Positions 11,245 to 22,230 of a stretch of DNA of 64,000 bases are shown piece after piece. Each line of letters begins with the position of its first letter. Position 1 is the first letter of the stretch. Under the pieces are notes generated by a model, which made no database searches, was not told the DNA's origin, and saw only the letters and a list, made by a program, of their open reading frames with translations. Both the position numbers and the translations under genes were made by a program. Source of the DNA: Calamus simplicifolius (Eukaryota; Streptophyta; Magnoliopsida; Arecales; Arecaceae); assembly GCA_900491605.1 (NCBI GenBank), contig UESW01004253.1:766020-830019 (forward strand), in the 5' to 3' direction.

Positions 11245-12935
11245 CTCGTGTGGAGGTAATCCTAATAGCTATCGTATCTGTATGTTGACGTAGGTCAAGA
11301 GGGTTATTCCAGGGAGCCGGAATACCAGAGTTGAGTACCAGTTGTACCAGTCGAGGAGTAACCTACTAAGGTGAGTGGGTTTCTTATCTAGAAATGAGAA
11401 GTTAATTTGAGCTAGTATAATGAGATTATACCTAGTTGTGGTATGTTATGTTTAGCAGAGTATTTGGTATGTTTTTAATATGAGAAATGAGAACCTAGTA
11501 TATGATATTCTGATAAATGAGTTTTGAGCATGAGTTTTAAGCATAAAGAAATAAACATGAGTTTCGAGCATGAGTTTTGAGCATAAAGACATAAGCATGA
11601 GTTTCGATGAGGAGATTTTTAATGTATACATGGCATATTTGCATGTAAAGCTTACAAATGATGTATGTATCATACTGAGCATCAGAAAGCTATGGGGGCT
11701 GATCACCCTTTAGACTGTACTATAGCATGAGCATTGCACACTACTATCGAGCCGGCACCTCCTTGCAACAGATCGTAGGATGAACCCCAGAATCAGGGGT
11801 GAGTGCATGCTTAACCAGGCCAGTGGGGCCAGTTGTGAGCAGCCCGTGGGGCATGAAATCATAGCTCAGTGGCTGGTTACTATATATAGCCCATGGGGGC
11901 AGAGAGAAAACCGAGGTTCCAGGGTTAAGAAACAAAGCACTTTGCCGGGTGAACCGCATGGGTAAGGGGTGCTATTTGTGTGGGGATCCGTTGCTAGTCA
12001 CGCACTCGATGAGAGTACACCTACGGAAGGGCGACTGTAGGGTGGTACCTTAGAGGCATTACACACACACAGTCCAGCATCATGAGATTCCAAAGCATAT
12101 GTTGTGATATAAAAAGGGCCAGTGGGCCAAGTAGTTATCCCGAGAGGGAGATTTTACTTGAGTTGCCAGGGCAAGCAGATTCCGGTGGGAGTCTGAGAAT
12201 TTAATAAAGAAGTCTGGGTTGTAGATATAGAATGCATATCTCATATTGTAATGCATGAATTTTTTTATCTTAATGAGTTATCTTTCAGTGAAAAGTTATT
12301 GTAGAGTATTTCAGTACTGATATATTATTTGAAGAATAAGCTACATTTTATTTTATCTGATATCATGTTAAAAATGTACTTTAAGTTGTACAAGCTAAAT
12401 AGTATCAGCATACGATTGAAAATATGAGGTTATGGTTCTCTATTTCTCCATAGTTAGATGGTATCCTGTCACTGGGACTTAGGTCTCATCCCTCTATGAT
12501 TTAAATGTTCTTTCAGATCAGTGAGTATTTCTGCTAGGATCACAAGATAAGCATGACAGAACCCTTAGCTGGTGAAGCTTGCTTGGATGCAGGGTGTATA
12601 GATGCTAGCCTTGTAATATTGAGACGTGGGATTGATATTTGTATATTGTATATGTGTATGGTGTACAGTGAGATGTAATGATGTTTTAGACCTTTTTGGA
12701 TATGAATATGAGACTTATATTTTGGAGAAAATTAGAGCATGATTGTGTGCACTTATGATTTTGATCTCGATTGTGAATGTGATCTTGTAAACTGCCTGAG
12801 GTATGTCATGAAAAATATTATATGAGCAGGTTGATGCTTAGTGTTGATTGAGTGATTGTGTATAATTGAGATGAAAATAAAAGTTTTTTAACATGATGTG
12901 TTTTTGTGTGTCTGCCACTTATGATAATTAGTTGG
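11245..12935 (+). mobile_element. LTR fragment of a second chromovirus family
   Basis: This 1.7-kb stretch lies in the opposite direction to the surrounding element. It has the general build of a Del/Tekay LTR: CGAGGAGTAACCTACTAAGGTGAGTGG near 11350, a CCATGGG-rich part near 11880, the GCTTGCTTGGATGCAGG part near 12580, AAATAAAAG near 12875, and TGTGTCTGCCACTTATGA near 12905. The expected GTGACA end is missing at the right side, and the left side is lost in the gap. It shares no close identity with the LTRs around it, so it is a different family. Assignment is by resemblance only. Confidence 0.5.
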
Positions 12936-13552
12936 GGTTCTCTAGCTCTTTATGGAGCGCTACATAAAGACTAGTAAACTCTATCTGATTACCACAAGTG
13001 TGCAGGTGTGCTGTCGGTGGCCCCAGAGAGGAGGGGGAGCTGACAACCATGGGCCGTAAAAGCCTTCTCCATGTCTCGCATCCACCGCTCAGCATCAACA
13101 GGGTTGGTGGATCCAGAAAAAGGGGCAAGGGCAAACTTTTTGAAATTTATAAAGCTGCAGCCAACCCTACCCAGGGTTAGATGGAGTAGGTTGGGTCAAT
13201 GGTGGAGGATGAGTACGTAAGGCTGGCTGAGTTTGTGAAGTAGGAGGGGAAGGTTGGGGTTGCGGAATGGTAGGGGCAGGCTGAGTCTGCGGGGCAGTGG
13301 GAGAAGGCTGAATCTGTGGAGCAGTGGGAGCAAACTGAGTGGACAAGGCCTGTAGAATCTGATGTTGCATATCCTGCATCGACTGCGCCATACCCGAGAA
13401 ACCTGAAGCATCTCGGTCTGGAGTCGCTGGTGATTAGCCCTGACTTAGGTGACAGGGCCAGTACGACCGATAGCTTCCTGACCTCCCTGCTGATCAGCAT
13501 TACCAACCTGGGAGTTTTCATCATTTTGTTGGCTACTAGTGCGACGGGCCAT
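12936..13552 (-). pseudogene. Chromovirus gag, N-terminal part (broken)
   Basis: The minus-strand start at 13552 (MARRTSSQQNDENS) lies 167 bases inside the PBS, as expected for gag. A stop TAA near 13436 interrupts it. Further on, MQHQILQAL and a Pro/Gln-rich stretch of repeated APTAPQ type follow, then FSGSTNPVDAERWMRDMEKAF, the hallmark of Ty3-gypsy capsid proteins. The reading frame changes several times and the sequence fades out near 12940, where the other LTR begins. Zinc knuckle and all of pol are absent. Confidence 0.7.
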
Positions 13553-13718
13553 TCCTATCTCCTGATAAATTGATTATAATTAATATCATGATAAACTTTA
13601 AATGTCAGGCTTTCAAAGCATAATATCTGAAATTCCTTTAAATTTATAATTGTCTCAATATCATCCTAGTATTTTGCCTAAAGTGTCATCATGTATGTGT
13701 CCCTAATGTCATAACCTA

Positions 13719-13731
13719 GGCTCTGATACCA
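13719..13731 (-). promoter_or_regulatory. Primer-binding site for initiator Met-tRNA
   Basis: On the minus strand the sequence reads TGGTATCAGAGCC, complementary to the 3' end of plant initiator methionine tRNA. It begins seven bases after the LTR end. This fixes both the orientation and the identity of the right-hand LTR as the 5' LTR. Confidence 0.9.
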
Positions 13732-13738
13732 CTAAAGC

Positions 13739-15917
13739 TGTCACACCCCAGTCCCAAAAATTTGAGCTAGATGACAACCCACCGCATGCAGGCATGCAAG
13801 GTGTCTCGAATTTTGACACATAAATCAATATAAGGCAAGAATCTAAATCCATGATTTATTACAAACCATAATTATAAGTTTTGGGCTACCAGCCCTACAC
13901 ACAAGCAATACTGGGGTTACATCAATATAATGGATCATAATTATTTAATAGAAGCTCCATCTACCCCAAATATCCTTCTTCACTCCTAAGGCTCTGAAAA
14001 CATTATGAGAATTATATGAGCTCACACTCAATAAGTAAGCCTAATATAATTTCAAATCATCATATCTTATCATATCATATCAAGATATTTTCAAATCACA
14101 TTTCATAAAAACTTCCAATTTCAAATACATTTATCATGCTATCAGCACATTCATATCATCAGCTCAAAATAATTTGGAAACTTAATTATACAATAAATAC
14201 TAGAATATGCAATGTAAACCAACCACTGTTTATATATTCATTGTTTTCTATGTGTCCCACGGCCCTACAATACTCAACTAGTGTATCACTCTTAAATGTC
14301 CCCTAAGAGGAAGGGTCCTGGTACCAGCGTTATGCCATATCAAAATCACTCAGAACATATCCTACAGACGTGTGTCCTCCATATATCTTTTCCTGTGGAG
14401 GTGGGTCACGTATCACTTGGCATTTCACATCATATGAGAACCACGGCGACACATTCAAGTAAATTTCAATGTCATCATCATAATCGCATATTATCATCTC
14501 GATAGTACCAAATAATTTTAAGATCAACATAATTACATTTTTGCATATACACATATAAGCCATATCTTGCAATATATTATCTGCTACAATAGTCATAACA
14601 AATGCTTATTTGTAAATTCATGGTACTATTTATTAATTCAATATAAATAAACTTCATTTTTCATATTTTATAAATATGCATCAATTATAAATTTATGATT
14701 TATAAATTAAATAATTTATAAAATTATAATACTTGGCTTACTTACCTCAGTACGCAAATCCCAATTGATAAACTAGCTATTTGGACACCTGGGTACCTAC
14801 AGCATCATTTTACATAATTAAGTTTCTAAAATCTGAATAATAAAGTGACTCTTAAGACTCTACCCAGACCACTCCACGGGCCCAACTTTGGGCTTGAATA
14901 TCTCTCAATATATTTGTCCAAATGGGGAATTAAAAATACCAAGAAACTAGATTCAACCCTGATTCGGGCCATATAATTATTTTACATTCTCGACCCACTA
15001 CAGGGCCCAAAAAGTGGCTCAAAAATAGCTCTCAAACTGGCCCAACAGGGCCCAAAGATCACGTAGCCCAGTCGGCCCACGCGATCTTTCCCCCTGCCCC
15101 CTGTTTCAACCAAATAGGGGTTATCTCGTGCCGGCGGCCAGGGCCACCGCCGGCCAAATTCGGGGCGGCCCGACCGCCGGTGGCCGACCGCCGTCGCCGC
15201 CGGCCGGCCCCCCCTCTCTCTCTCCAATTTCTCTCTCTCTCTCTCTCTCTTTCCCTCTCACGATCCGCCGCAGCTAGGAATCATGCTGGCGGCACGACCG
15301 GCCACCAAGGCCGGCCGGACCTCCACCGGACGCATGCCCAGCGCCGGTGGAGGTCACCGATCGAAGCTCAGGCCTGACGAGGCGGCGAGCACGCCGCCGG
15401 GCCTGAACCGATAGCGGGAGCCGAACCGGCTCCCGCCCAGGAGGAGGACCTCCGGTCCCCTCTCCTCCTCTCTCACCTCCGGTGCCCCACCGGATGCCGC
15501 CCTTGGTGCCGGTGGGGCTGCCGGTTATGTCTCAGGCCGGTGAGGCGATAGGCACGCTGCCAGGCCTGAACCAAAGTTGGCACAGGAGGAGGCTGCCGTG
15601 GTCTCCTCCGCCCGACTCCCTCTCTCTCTCTTTCTTTGACTCTCTCTCTCTCTTTCTTTGACTCTCTCTCTCTCCCTTCCTGGCATGGACAGAGGGACTT
15701 ACCAAGAGCAGGCGCGCACGAGGATGATGGGAAAGAAGTGTCTGCGTCTTCCTTTAAGGGCGACGCAGACTCCTCAGATTAAGGGATTCGGGACTCCATT
15801 TGTTACGGGTATTTGAAAATACAATCGTCACTCGCAACGTGGGAGTCCCAGGCGTTATCCATTCCAGGAATATCGCGATTAAATTTTGAATCAGGTAATC
15901 ACATCCCAGGGGTTACA
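13739..15917 (-). mobile_element. Chromovirus 5' LTR, complete
   Basis: The 2179-base LTR starts TGTAACCCC (minus strand) and ends GTGACA. Its first half is GC-rich with CGCCGGCC stretches and CT microsatellites (about 15211-15252 and 15612-15675); the second half is AT-rich and matches the partial 3' LTR. The right edge abuts GAACT, the target duplication. The small frames in the GC-rich part have no family signature. Confidence 0.85.
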
Positions 15918-16015
15918 GAACTACCTTGTAGGTTTACCCGAACGGAAGAGCATTACTCGGATCCCGACATGCACCGTCCCCAAGCCGAAGAATGAATTTT
16001 TACAGCAACAAATTG
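15918..16015 (+). mobile_element. LTR/leader fragment, copy A, right part
   Basis: After the second GAACT the interrupted fragment continues with ACCTTGTAGGTTTACCCGAACGG and CCCCAAGCCGAAGAA, paralleled at 16181-16240. It then runs into ACAGCAACAAATTGGCACT, which resembles the primer-binding and leader region that follows the LTR in Tat-type elements. Confidence 0.55.
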
Positions 16016-16256
16016 GCACTAAAGGAAGGGCCTTAAGTCCCTCTGAAAACTTGAAACCAAGAAGGAATATTCTTCTGCCAGAGCCTTCTTCTCTCATCTG
16101 TTTGCTCAGAATCTTCACTGATTTGGGCATCGGAGGATCTTCTATAGGAATCACCCTCTTGTGATTTCTGCGTGAGAACTACCTTACAGGTCTATCCGAA
16201 TAGAAGAGTGCTATCTGAATTCTGACATGCATTGCCCCCAAGCCGAAGAACAGATT
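16016..16256 (+). mobile_element. LTR/leader fragment, copy B
   Basis: The part 16122-16256 (GGGCATCGGAGGATCTTC, GATTTCTGCGTGAGAACT, CCCCCAAGCCGAAGAA) is a diverged second copy of copy A, with about 80 percent agreement by eye. The two copies follow each other in the same direction with about 100 bases between them. Copy B is uninterrupted and serves as the empty-site reference for the chromovirus insertion. Confidence 0.55.
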
Positions 16257-16779
16257 TTCACATCAATAGACGCAAACATGAAAGAGATCTTGGAGTGTTT
16301 GTTTGATATCCATCTTGAATTAAGATTGAATTGGACGTGCAATTCAATTTCGTGGGCTTCTCAATTCTAAGTTTTTTATTAAATTAAGTAATTAAATATT
16401 TTTAAATATATTAATTAATATTTTAATAGAATTCATAATATATTTCTTTTTTTTCTTCCTTCAAACACGGCATTAAAAAATCCAATCCAATTCCGTCCAA
16501 GGAAACGTGCATCGCCTTCGATGCACAAAGTCATGCACCGGATGTGATCATTGGCCGTGCATCCATGCGAGCACGCATGTTACGACCCATTAAACCGTGG
16601 TGCATTCCGCATCTTCGCTTATATGGGCGCATGATCAATGTACACATTTAATGCGCATCTTTGTGCACCGAAGGTGATGCAGAAAGACTTTTCCTTCGGT
16701 CCAATACTCCAAACACGGCCTGAAGGATCATCATGGTCAGTGGAGCATTGTCAAGCCCAGCCCAACTTATAGGCTCGGA
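16257..16779. other. Unassigned DNA, possible non-autonomous DNA transposon
   Basis: GTGTTTGTTTGATATCC near 16296 and CCAATACTCCAAACACGGCC near 16701 form a weak inverted repeat, and CAAACACGG recurs near 16465. This resembles terminal repeats of plant MITEs, but no flanking duplication was found. No gene is visible. Confidence 0.25.
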
Positions 16780-16857
16780 CCTAACCTAACTTGACTGCAG
16801 GTGATATTTTACTGGGCACCTAACCTAACTTGACTGCAGGTGATAATTTATTGGGCC
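16780..16857 (+). repeat. 39-bp tandem duplication
   Basis: CCTAACCTAACTTGACTGCAGGTGATA-type units start at 16780 and 16819 and differ by two bases. The origin is unknown. It is too short for a satellite. Confidence 0.7.
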
Positions 16858-16879
16858 GAGCCTATTGGACCAACCTACT

Positions 16880-17465
16880 TAATTCTTTTACTTACAAATG
16901 GAACTTCAGCTTCAGCAGAACTATCTTCTGTCTTCATATTTATTTATCCTTGCTGGAATGTTGACTCAAGAAATCCATAATGCTATGCAACAAGTGTTAG
17001 TTAATAGCCATTAGATTAATAGAAGAGGACCTTCGATTAATCATTTTTTATTTTCTGATGATTACTTGCCCTTATTCAAAACAAAAGCTGTTGATTGCAG
17101 GCACCTTAAAGATAAGATTATACTACTTTCTCTAATCAGGTTAATTAGTTAGCCTTGATAAATTAATGGTTTTTATCAGATTAATTAGTTTACCTTGATA
17201 AATCTATAGTTCTTTGCAGCTCTAAGATCAATATTGCTTTAGCTACAAATCTTAAGATTAAAAGGATGAACAATCTTGGCATGTACCTTGGTATTCTACT
17301 TAAAGGAATAGGTTTTAAGAAAAAAGATATTCACCCTTTGAAGAACAAGGTTTATTCAAAATTAAAAGCTTAAAAGTGAAGATTCTTATCCTTTGCATCT
17401 AATATTCACTGTTTATTCCTATTCTTATCATTTCAAATACTACAATCCCAAGTAACTTTTTGAAC
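16880..17465 (+). pseudogene. L1-type reverse transcriptase fragment
   Basis: Conceptual translation on the plus strand, allowing frame changes, gives LSSYLFILAGMLTQEI, then FLFSDD with the catalytic Asp pair, then a stretch like LGMYLGI and KIKILSFASNIHCLF. This is the order found in the RT palm and thumb of plant L1 elements. Endonuclease and the 3' tail are missing. It is unlike the L1 family A-C in this window and more decayed and AT-rich. Confidence 0.6.
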
Positions 17466-17469
17466 TAGA

Positions 17470-18960
17470 TTTAGAAGATTAAGAAGTTTTCTTTGGAGAT
17501 ATACAACTCAGCTCAACTCATCTAAGCCTTTTTCCCAAATTCACTCTATCACACTTAATTTATTCACATGTTGTTTCAATATTGCCCAATACTCTGTTCC
17601 ATATAGCATAGCTGACCTAATAGCGATTTTATAGAATTCTTCTTTCAATTTTAATAGAATATGTCGATCATACAATACTCCCAAGCACTCTTCTACTTAC
17701 TCCATCCTGCTTTAACTCTATAATTCATATCTTCACCTATTTCACCTTCTTGCTGGATAATTGATCCCAAATACCTAAATTTTTTACTCCTTGATATCTC
17801 TTGGCTTGCAATCTTCACTGTTTCTTCATTTGTATTTCTACTCCCACTAAAATTACATGTCATATATTCAGTTTTAGTTCTACTAATCTTAAAACCTTTA
17901 GATTTTAAAGCCTCTCTCTAAATCTCTAGCTTAGCATTTACTACAATTTAGTTTCATAAATCAACACTATATCATCTGCAAATAACATACATCATGGAAT
18001 ATCATTTTGAATATGTTTGGTTAATTTATCCATAACTAATACAAAAAGATACGGACTTAAGGCAGATCCTTGATGTAAACCTAAAGTAATTGAAAACTCA
18101 CTAGTTTCTCCTATTATTATTTTAACAATAGTTATTGCACTATCATACATATCTTTATCAATTCTATATACCTTTTGGTAACTCCTTTTTTTTTTTCTAA
18201 AGCCCACCATATTATTTCTAGGTACTTTATTATATGCTTTCTCTAAATTAATAAAGACCATATGAATATCTTTTTTTTTCCCTATATTTCTCCATCAATC
18301 TTCTTAATAAATAAATAGCTTTCATGGTCAATCTTTCAAGAATAATTCCAATATGATTATTTGACACCAAAGTTTTAACTCTTATTCGATTTTCTATTAT
18401 TCTCTTTCATAATTTCATTGTATGATTCATCATCTTAACCCCTCTATAATTTGCATAATTTTGAATATCTCTTTATTTTTATATATGTATTAATATGCTT
18501 TTTTCTTCAATTATCCGGCATTCTTTAGTTGCTACAATCCTATTAAATAAATTAATTAACCACATGACTTCAATTTCTTCCAAGCCTTTCCAAACCTCAA
18601 TAGGGATCACATCTGGTCCTAATGCCTTTTCATTTTTTATTTTACTCAAAGCCTTTTTAGTCTCAAGCATACTAAATCTAAGAAAAAATTTATGTTCATT
18701 TGTTACTCTTAGGTTATTACATCCTTCTACCTTTAAATTTACTAAATTTTTTTATTTAATATTTTTAAAATAACTTTTTTATCATTCTTTTCTCTTCTTC
18801 TTTTACTAAGACTCTATCATCTTCATCCTTAATACATTTAATATAGTTAAAATCTTTTGTTTTTTTTTTCTTAGTTTTGTTAATTTATATATAGCCTTTT
18901 TCATCTTCTTTAGGGATATGATATAGGGAAAAAAAAGTTTTTACACTTTACCTTGGAGTA
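17470..18960 (-). pseudogene. RTE-type LINE reverse transcriptase remnant
   Basis: Minus-strand translation gives KALGPDVIPIEVWKGL (about 18620-18575), then FINLEKAYNKVPR, KDMYDSA and GLHQGSALSPYLFVLVMDKL (18261-17992). Further on come RTKTEYMTCNFSG and SKKFRYLGSIIQQEGEI in another frame (about 17880-17740). These are signature stretches of plant RTE-clade LINEs and differ from L1. The YADD box region is damaged. The endonuclease part was not found. Stops and frameshifts abound, and the base composition is AT-rich, so this is an old copy. Confidence 0.75.
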
Positions 18961-19823
18961 GTATATACAGGGAGAAAAAATATGGCAGCTTAGGTATCCT
19001 AATATGCACCAGTGGTGGTTAATTTTAAGAAACAAAATCGCAAGTAATTTGAAGTCCAATCATAGCATATCATCTATTGTCATCCAAATACCATTTTCAA
19101 GAAAACTGGACATGCTACAGGCCAAAATATTGCTCTTCAGTCTAGCATATCATTTGTAGGTTCTCACAGTTTATTAAACGTAAATTCATCTAGTCACTTG
19201 AAAGTGAAAAAATATTGACATTGAAACTGAACCTTAGTTTTTTATGATTCCTATTAATAAAATTTCTATAGTTTATAATGAATGTGATACTATAGTTTAT
19301 AATATGAATGTTATCACAAAGCTCTTTAAAATGGATAAACTTATAATTCCAGAAGGAAAATGATCGACGCTCTCTTATTGTTTTCCCCCACTATTGGTTA
19401 AGAGTATCTTAATTACTCCTCTTGTGGATCCAAACCAAAAGGATATTTTAGGTTAAGTTTAGAATTCAGTTCAAAAATTATAGTAATGCAAGTGTATCAT
19501 AGTATGACTTCTCTTCCTTAGAGAGCTTCGGCCATTAATTTTAATAAGTTACAAAACTTACCAGCTTAGGGTAAGCTTTCCACTTCCTTTGGAATCTATT
19601 TTGAGGCGATCTCCCTACTTTTGCATATTTGCATAGTAGGGCCTTCTCCTTTTACCCTATATATCGGGGTGTAGAAAAGAAATAAAAAATCTAGATCATC
19701 TTTGCGTCTAATATGAAAGGTCTTCTTTGATTTAGACTACCTTAAACTATCTTCATAATATTGTATTAGTTGATCAGGATTACAATTTCGTTATATCAGT
19801 CAATCAGCTCATAGTTGACATAT
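18961..19823. other. AT-rich DNA without recognisable gene
   Basis: No family motif or long frame was found here. CTATATATCGGGGTG and GAAATAAAAAATC near 19660-19690 recall an LTR promoter region, but no LTR ends could be placed. Confidence 0.5.
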
Positions 19824-19828
19824 CCTTC
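19824..19828. repeat. Imperfect target-site duplication of the Retand-like element, left copy
   Basis: CCTTC here faces CCTTT at 52514-52518 on the other side of the element. Four of five bases agree, which is acceptable for an old insertion but not proof. Confidence 0.5.
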
Positions 19829-20369
19829 TGATGAACGCCCGATCACCTGTGTTGCGTCGGAAAGACTGTTTTGGTCGCCGAAGAGATTCTCACTCAGCCG
19901 GACAACCTGCAAGAAGTCCCAAGACCGGAGGGGTTCTCCGGTGGGGACCCTCCGACGTCCAAGTCAGCGATTGAGGTCACAGCTGAGGAAGAGCTCGAGG
20001 GAGCTCTTTTGGGGGAGAAAGCTCTGAGATGGAGTTTCTCCCGGATAATAGAATGAGAGGGTGATTATTTGTGCATACCTGAATCTCTTGCGGACTTACT
20101 CTTTTATAAGCAGTTGGGACCTGCATGGGGATTAGCCGCGTGACATTCCGCGAGAGGGAGATGCCCATGGGACATGTGGGGATTACGTGAATTTAGGGCT
20201 AATTGGTGGGTCCTGTCCCATCGGAGAGGTGAAGCCGGCAGTTGGTGGGCAAGTCCCATCAGTCGGCAGAGTCAGCCGGTAGGTGGGCTGGTCCATCGAC
20301 AGCGTGGTCAGGTGGTAGGTGGGCCTGGTTGCGTCAGGCTACGCTGATCAGAGGGGTGATGGTTTTGGC

Positions 20370-21028
20370 AGACATGGGGCCGACCTAGAGAGGTCGGGGC
20401 CGTCCTCGGCTACCTTGGAGAGCCGAGGCCGACGGGGCCGACTTGAAGAGGTCGGGGCCGCTTCGGCTAACTTGGAGACGCCGGGGCCGATGGGGCGACC
20501 TAAGAGGTCGGGGCCGCCTTGGTTATATCGGAGATGCCGAGGCCGATGGGGCCAACCTAAGGAGATGCCTCGGCTGACTTGGAGACGCCGGGGTGGACGG
20601 GGCCGACCTAAGGAGGTCGGGCCGTCTCGGCTGATTTGGAGACGCCGGGGACGGGGCCGACTGAGGAGGTCGGGGCTGCCTCGGCTGATTTGGAGATGCC
20701 GGGGGGATGGGGCCGACCTAAGAAGGTCGGGCTACCTCGGTTGATTTGGAGACGCCGGGGCGGACGGGGCCGACCTGAGGAGGTCGGGGCCGCCTCGGCT
20801 ACCTTGGAGATGCCGGGGCGGACGGGCCGACCTGAGGAGGTCGGGGCCGCCTCGGCTGATTTGGAGACGCAGGGCGACGGGGCCGACTTGAGGAGGTCGG
20901 GGCCGCCTCAGCTACCTTGGAGACGCCAGGGCGGATGGAGCCGACCTGAGGAGGTCGGGGCTGCCTCGGCTGATTTGGAGACGCCGGCGGACGGGCCGAC
21001 CTGAGGAGGTCGGGACCGCCTCGGCTAC
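20370..21028 (-). repeat. 57-bp minisatellite in the Retand-like 3' LTR
   Basis: About twelve units of the type GAGGTCGGGGCCGCCTCGGC followed by TACCTTGGAGACGCCGGGG or TGATTTGGAGACGCC stand head to tail. Units alternate between the two versions. Since 57 is a multiple of three, long open frames appear, but they are repeat artefacts. The array resumes behind Athila-1 at 31003. Confidence 0.9.
21024..21028. repeat. Target-site duplication GCTAC of Athila-1, left copy
   Basis: GCTAC at 21024-21028 and at 30998-31002 flank TGATAAACG and CATCA, the ends of Athila-1. Joining the two sides restores an unbroken minisatellite unit (CTCGGCTACCTTGGAGACGCC), so the insertion point is certain. Confidence 0.95.
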
Positions 21029-22209
21029 TGATAAACGTAAAATAATTATCACTAAACCTATTAATTAATAATTCAACACCTATTATTATTTAATATTTTA
21101 ATATTTTATATAATATTTTAGGAAAAACCTTATCAATTTAAAGAGCTCAATTTTAGGAATTTAACAACGCAACTCAAATCGGACTTAAGATGAGCCCGAA
21201 ATTGATTTTACATTGATTTATCGATTTCAGCACACATCTCAAAGCAAAAACGGCAACCATTGCCGTTTTCATCATTTTCTCACGTGGACTGCCAGCTGAT
21301 TCTTTCTCTCTTCCAATCCAATCTTTTCCTCTACCAATTAAGGAATAAATTGGATAGAGATTATCAAATTGGAAGAATTAAATTCATCTGGAAGGAATTT
21401 TGATTTTATCCGCAATATCTCCGGATTTTCTCCGCGCCGCTTATTGCTTCTCCGTCGTCTCTATTTTGCAACAGAATCGTTGCTTCTCCGCATCTGGGCC
21501 GCATCTGGACTTCTACAAATAGCACAAGGAGGGGAGCTAGACGGTATCGTCCACGATCCCTGCACCCGTTCCAGTTGTGAAGGAGAAGGCTCTATTCCGT
21601 CCATCGATCGGAGTCGTTCATCCGCCTGGAGAGTTCCTAGAAGCTATCGTTCATGCTGTGGAGGCTTCGCTTGGAGTCTGCAGGAGGATCCATCGTGCAT
21701 GCTCTATTCGCATGATCTAGCTATTTGTGGAGAAGGAGCCATCCGTGGATTGGAGTATCTCTGTTCATCCGTGAAGATTCTAGTCCTGGCTTGTGAGGAT
21801 TCATTGAGGCTGCTAGGAGTTCGTGGGATTGTGGAGGTTCTAGTCGCGTGGAGGTTCTTCTTGAAGTATTATTGATTTTTATTACCTTCTTAATGCTAGA
21901 AAAAAAGTTTGTCAATTTTAGATTTTAATATGCACTCTTGGATATTATTGAAATAAAGTTTCTATTCATGTTTAATTGTTATTAAATTATATTTAAGTGG
22001 AAATAATTTTAGACTGATCTATGCTTAAAAGGGACGGGCCATGATCTATGGGTACGGACCGTGCTCTTATAAGATATACCATATCTTGATTATTTTGCAC
22101 TAAATTTATTTCAAGATAATCGCTAAAGTCCCTGTGGAATCGATCCCTTACTCTCACTATTCTAATAGTGAAATTAAGGTATTTTAATCGTTGCACTATG
22201 ACACGCATC
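21029..22209 (+). mobile_element. Athila-1 5' LTR
   Basis: It begins TGATAAACG and ends CACGCATC; the last A of the expected CATCA is missing. CTACAAATAGCACAAGGAGG near 21513 probably includes the promoter (AAATAG in place of a clear TATA box). A ATCGATCCCTTACTCTC stretch near 22138 marks U5. The open frame of 168 codons at 21369 matches no family and is not present intact in the other copies. Confidence 0.9.
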
Positions 22210-22230
22210 GATTTTTGGCGCAATTGCCGG
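22210..22230 (+). promoter_or_regulatory. Athila-1 primer-binding site
   Basis: TTTTTGGCGCAATTGCCGG follows the LTR directly, as in Athila elements, where the usual form is TTTTTGGCGCCGTTGCCGG. The corresponding site of Athila-2 reads TTTTTGGCACCGTTGCGAG. Both copies differ from the common form at different bases. Confidence 0.75.

Larger units (their letters stand above)
9594..15917 (-). mobile_element. Del/Tekay-like chromovirus, internally deleted
   Basis: On the minus strand the order is 5' LTR (15917-13739), an initiator-Met tRNA primer-binding site, a gag remnant, then foreign sequence and an assembly gap, and a partial 3' LTR (10502-9594). The ends are TGTAACCCC and GTGACA, usual for this clade of Ty3-gypsy elements. 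A 5-bp duplication GAACT flanks both ends. Protease, RT, RNase H and integrase are absent. Part may be hidden in the N run, but the LTR of a second chromovirus lies where pol should be. The element can no longer move by itself. Confidence 0.85.
19829..21028 (-). mobile_element. Retand-like 3' LTR, distal part
   Basis: It starts at the left with TGATGAACGCCCGATCACC and closely follows 51304-52440. It contains a copy of the CTTTTATAAGCAG stretch near 20101 and the 57-bp minisatellite. It is cut at 21028 by Athila-1 and continues at 31003. Confidence 0.9.

Noticed and set aside
10376..11293. Frames of 305 and 265 codons
   Set aside because: They cross the run of N and consist almost only of unknown residues.
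14982..15377. Small Arg/Pro-rich frames in the GC-rich part of the chromovirus LTR
   Set aside because: They lie in LTR sequence, opposite or parallel to the element, without any known domain.
16295..16720. A MITE with GTGTTTG-type ends
   Set aside because: Inverted repeat is weak and there is no flanking duplication; left as a note only.
20319..21004. Gly/Arg/Pro-rich frames of 141 and 122 codons
   Set aside because: They arise from the 57-bp LTR minisatellite, whose length is a multiple of three.
21369..21875. 168-codon frame in the Athila-1 5' LTR
   Set aside because: The matching places in the other Athila LTRs have no such frame, so it is chance.
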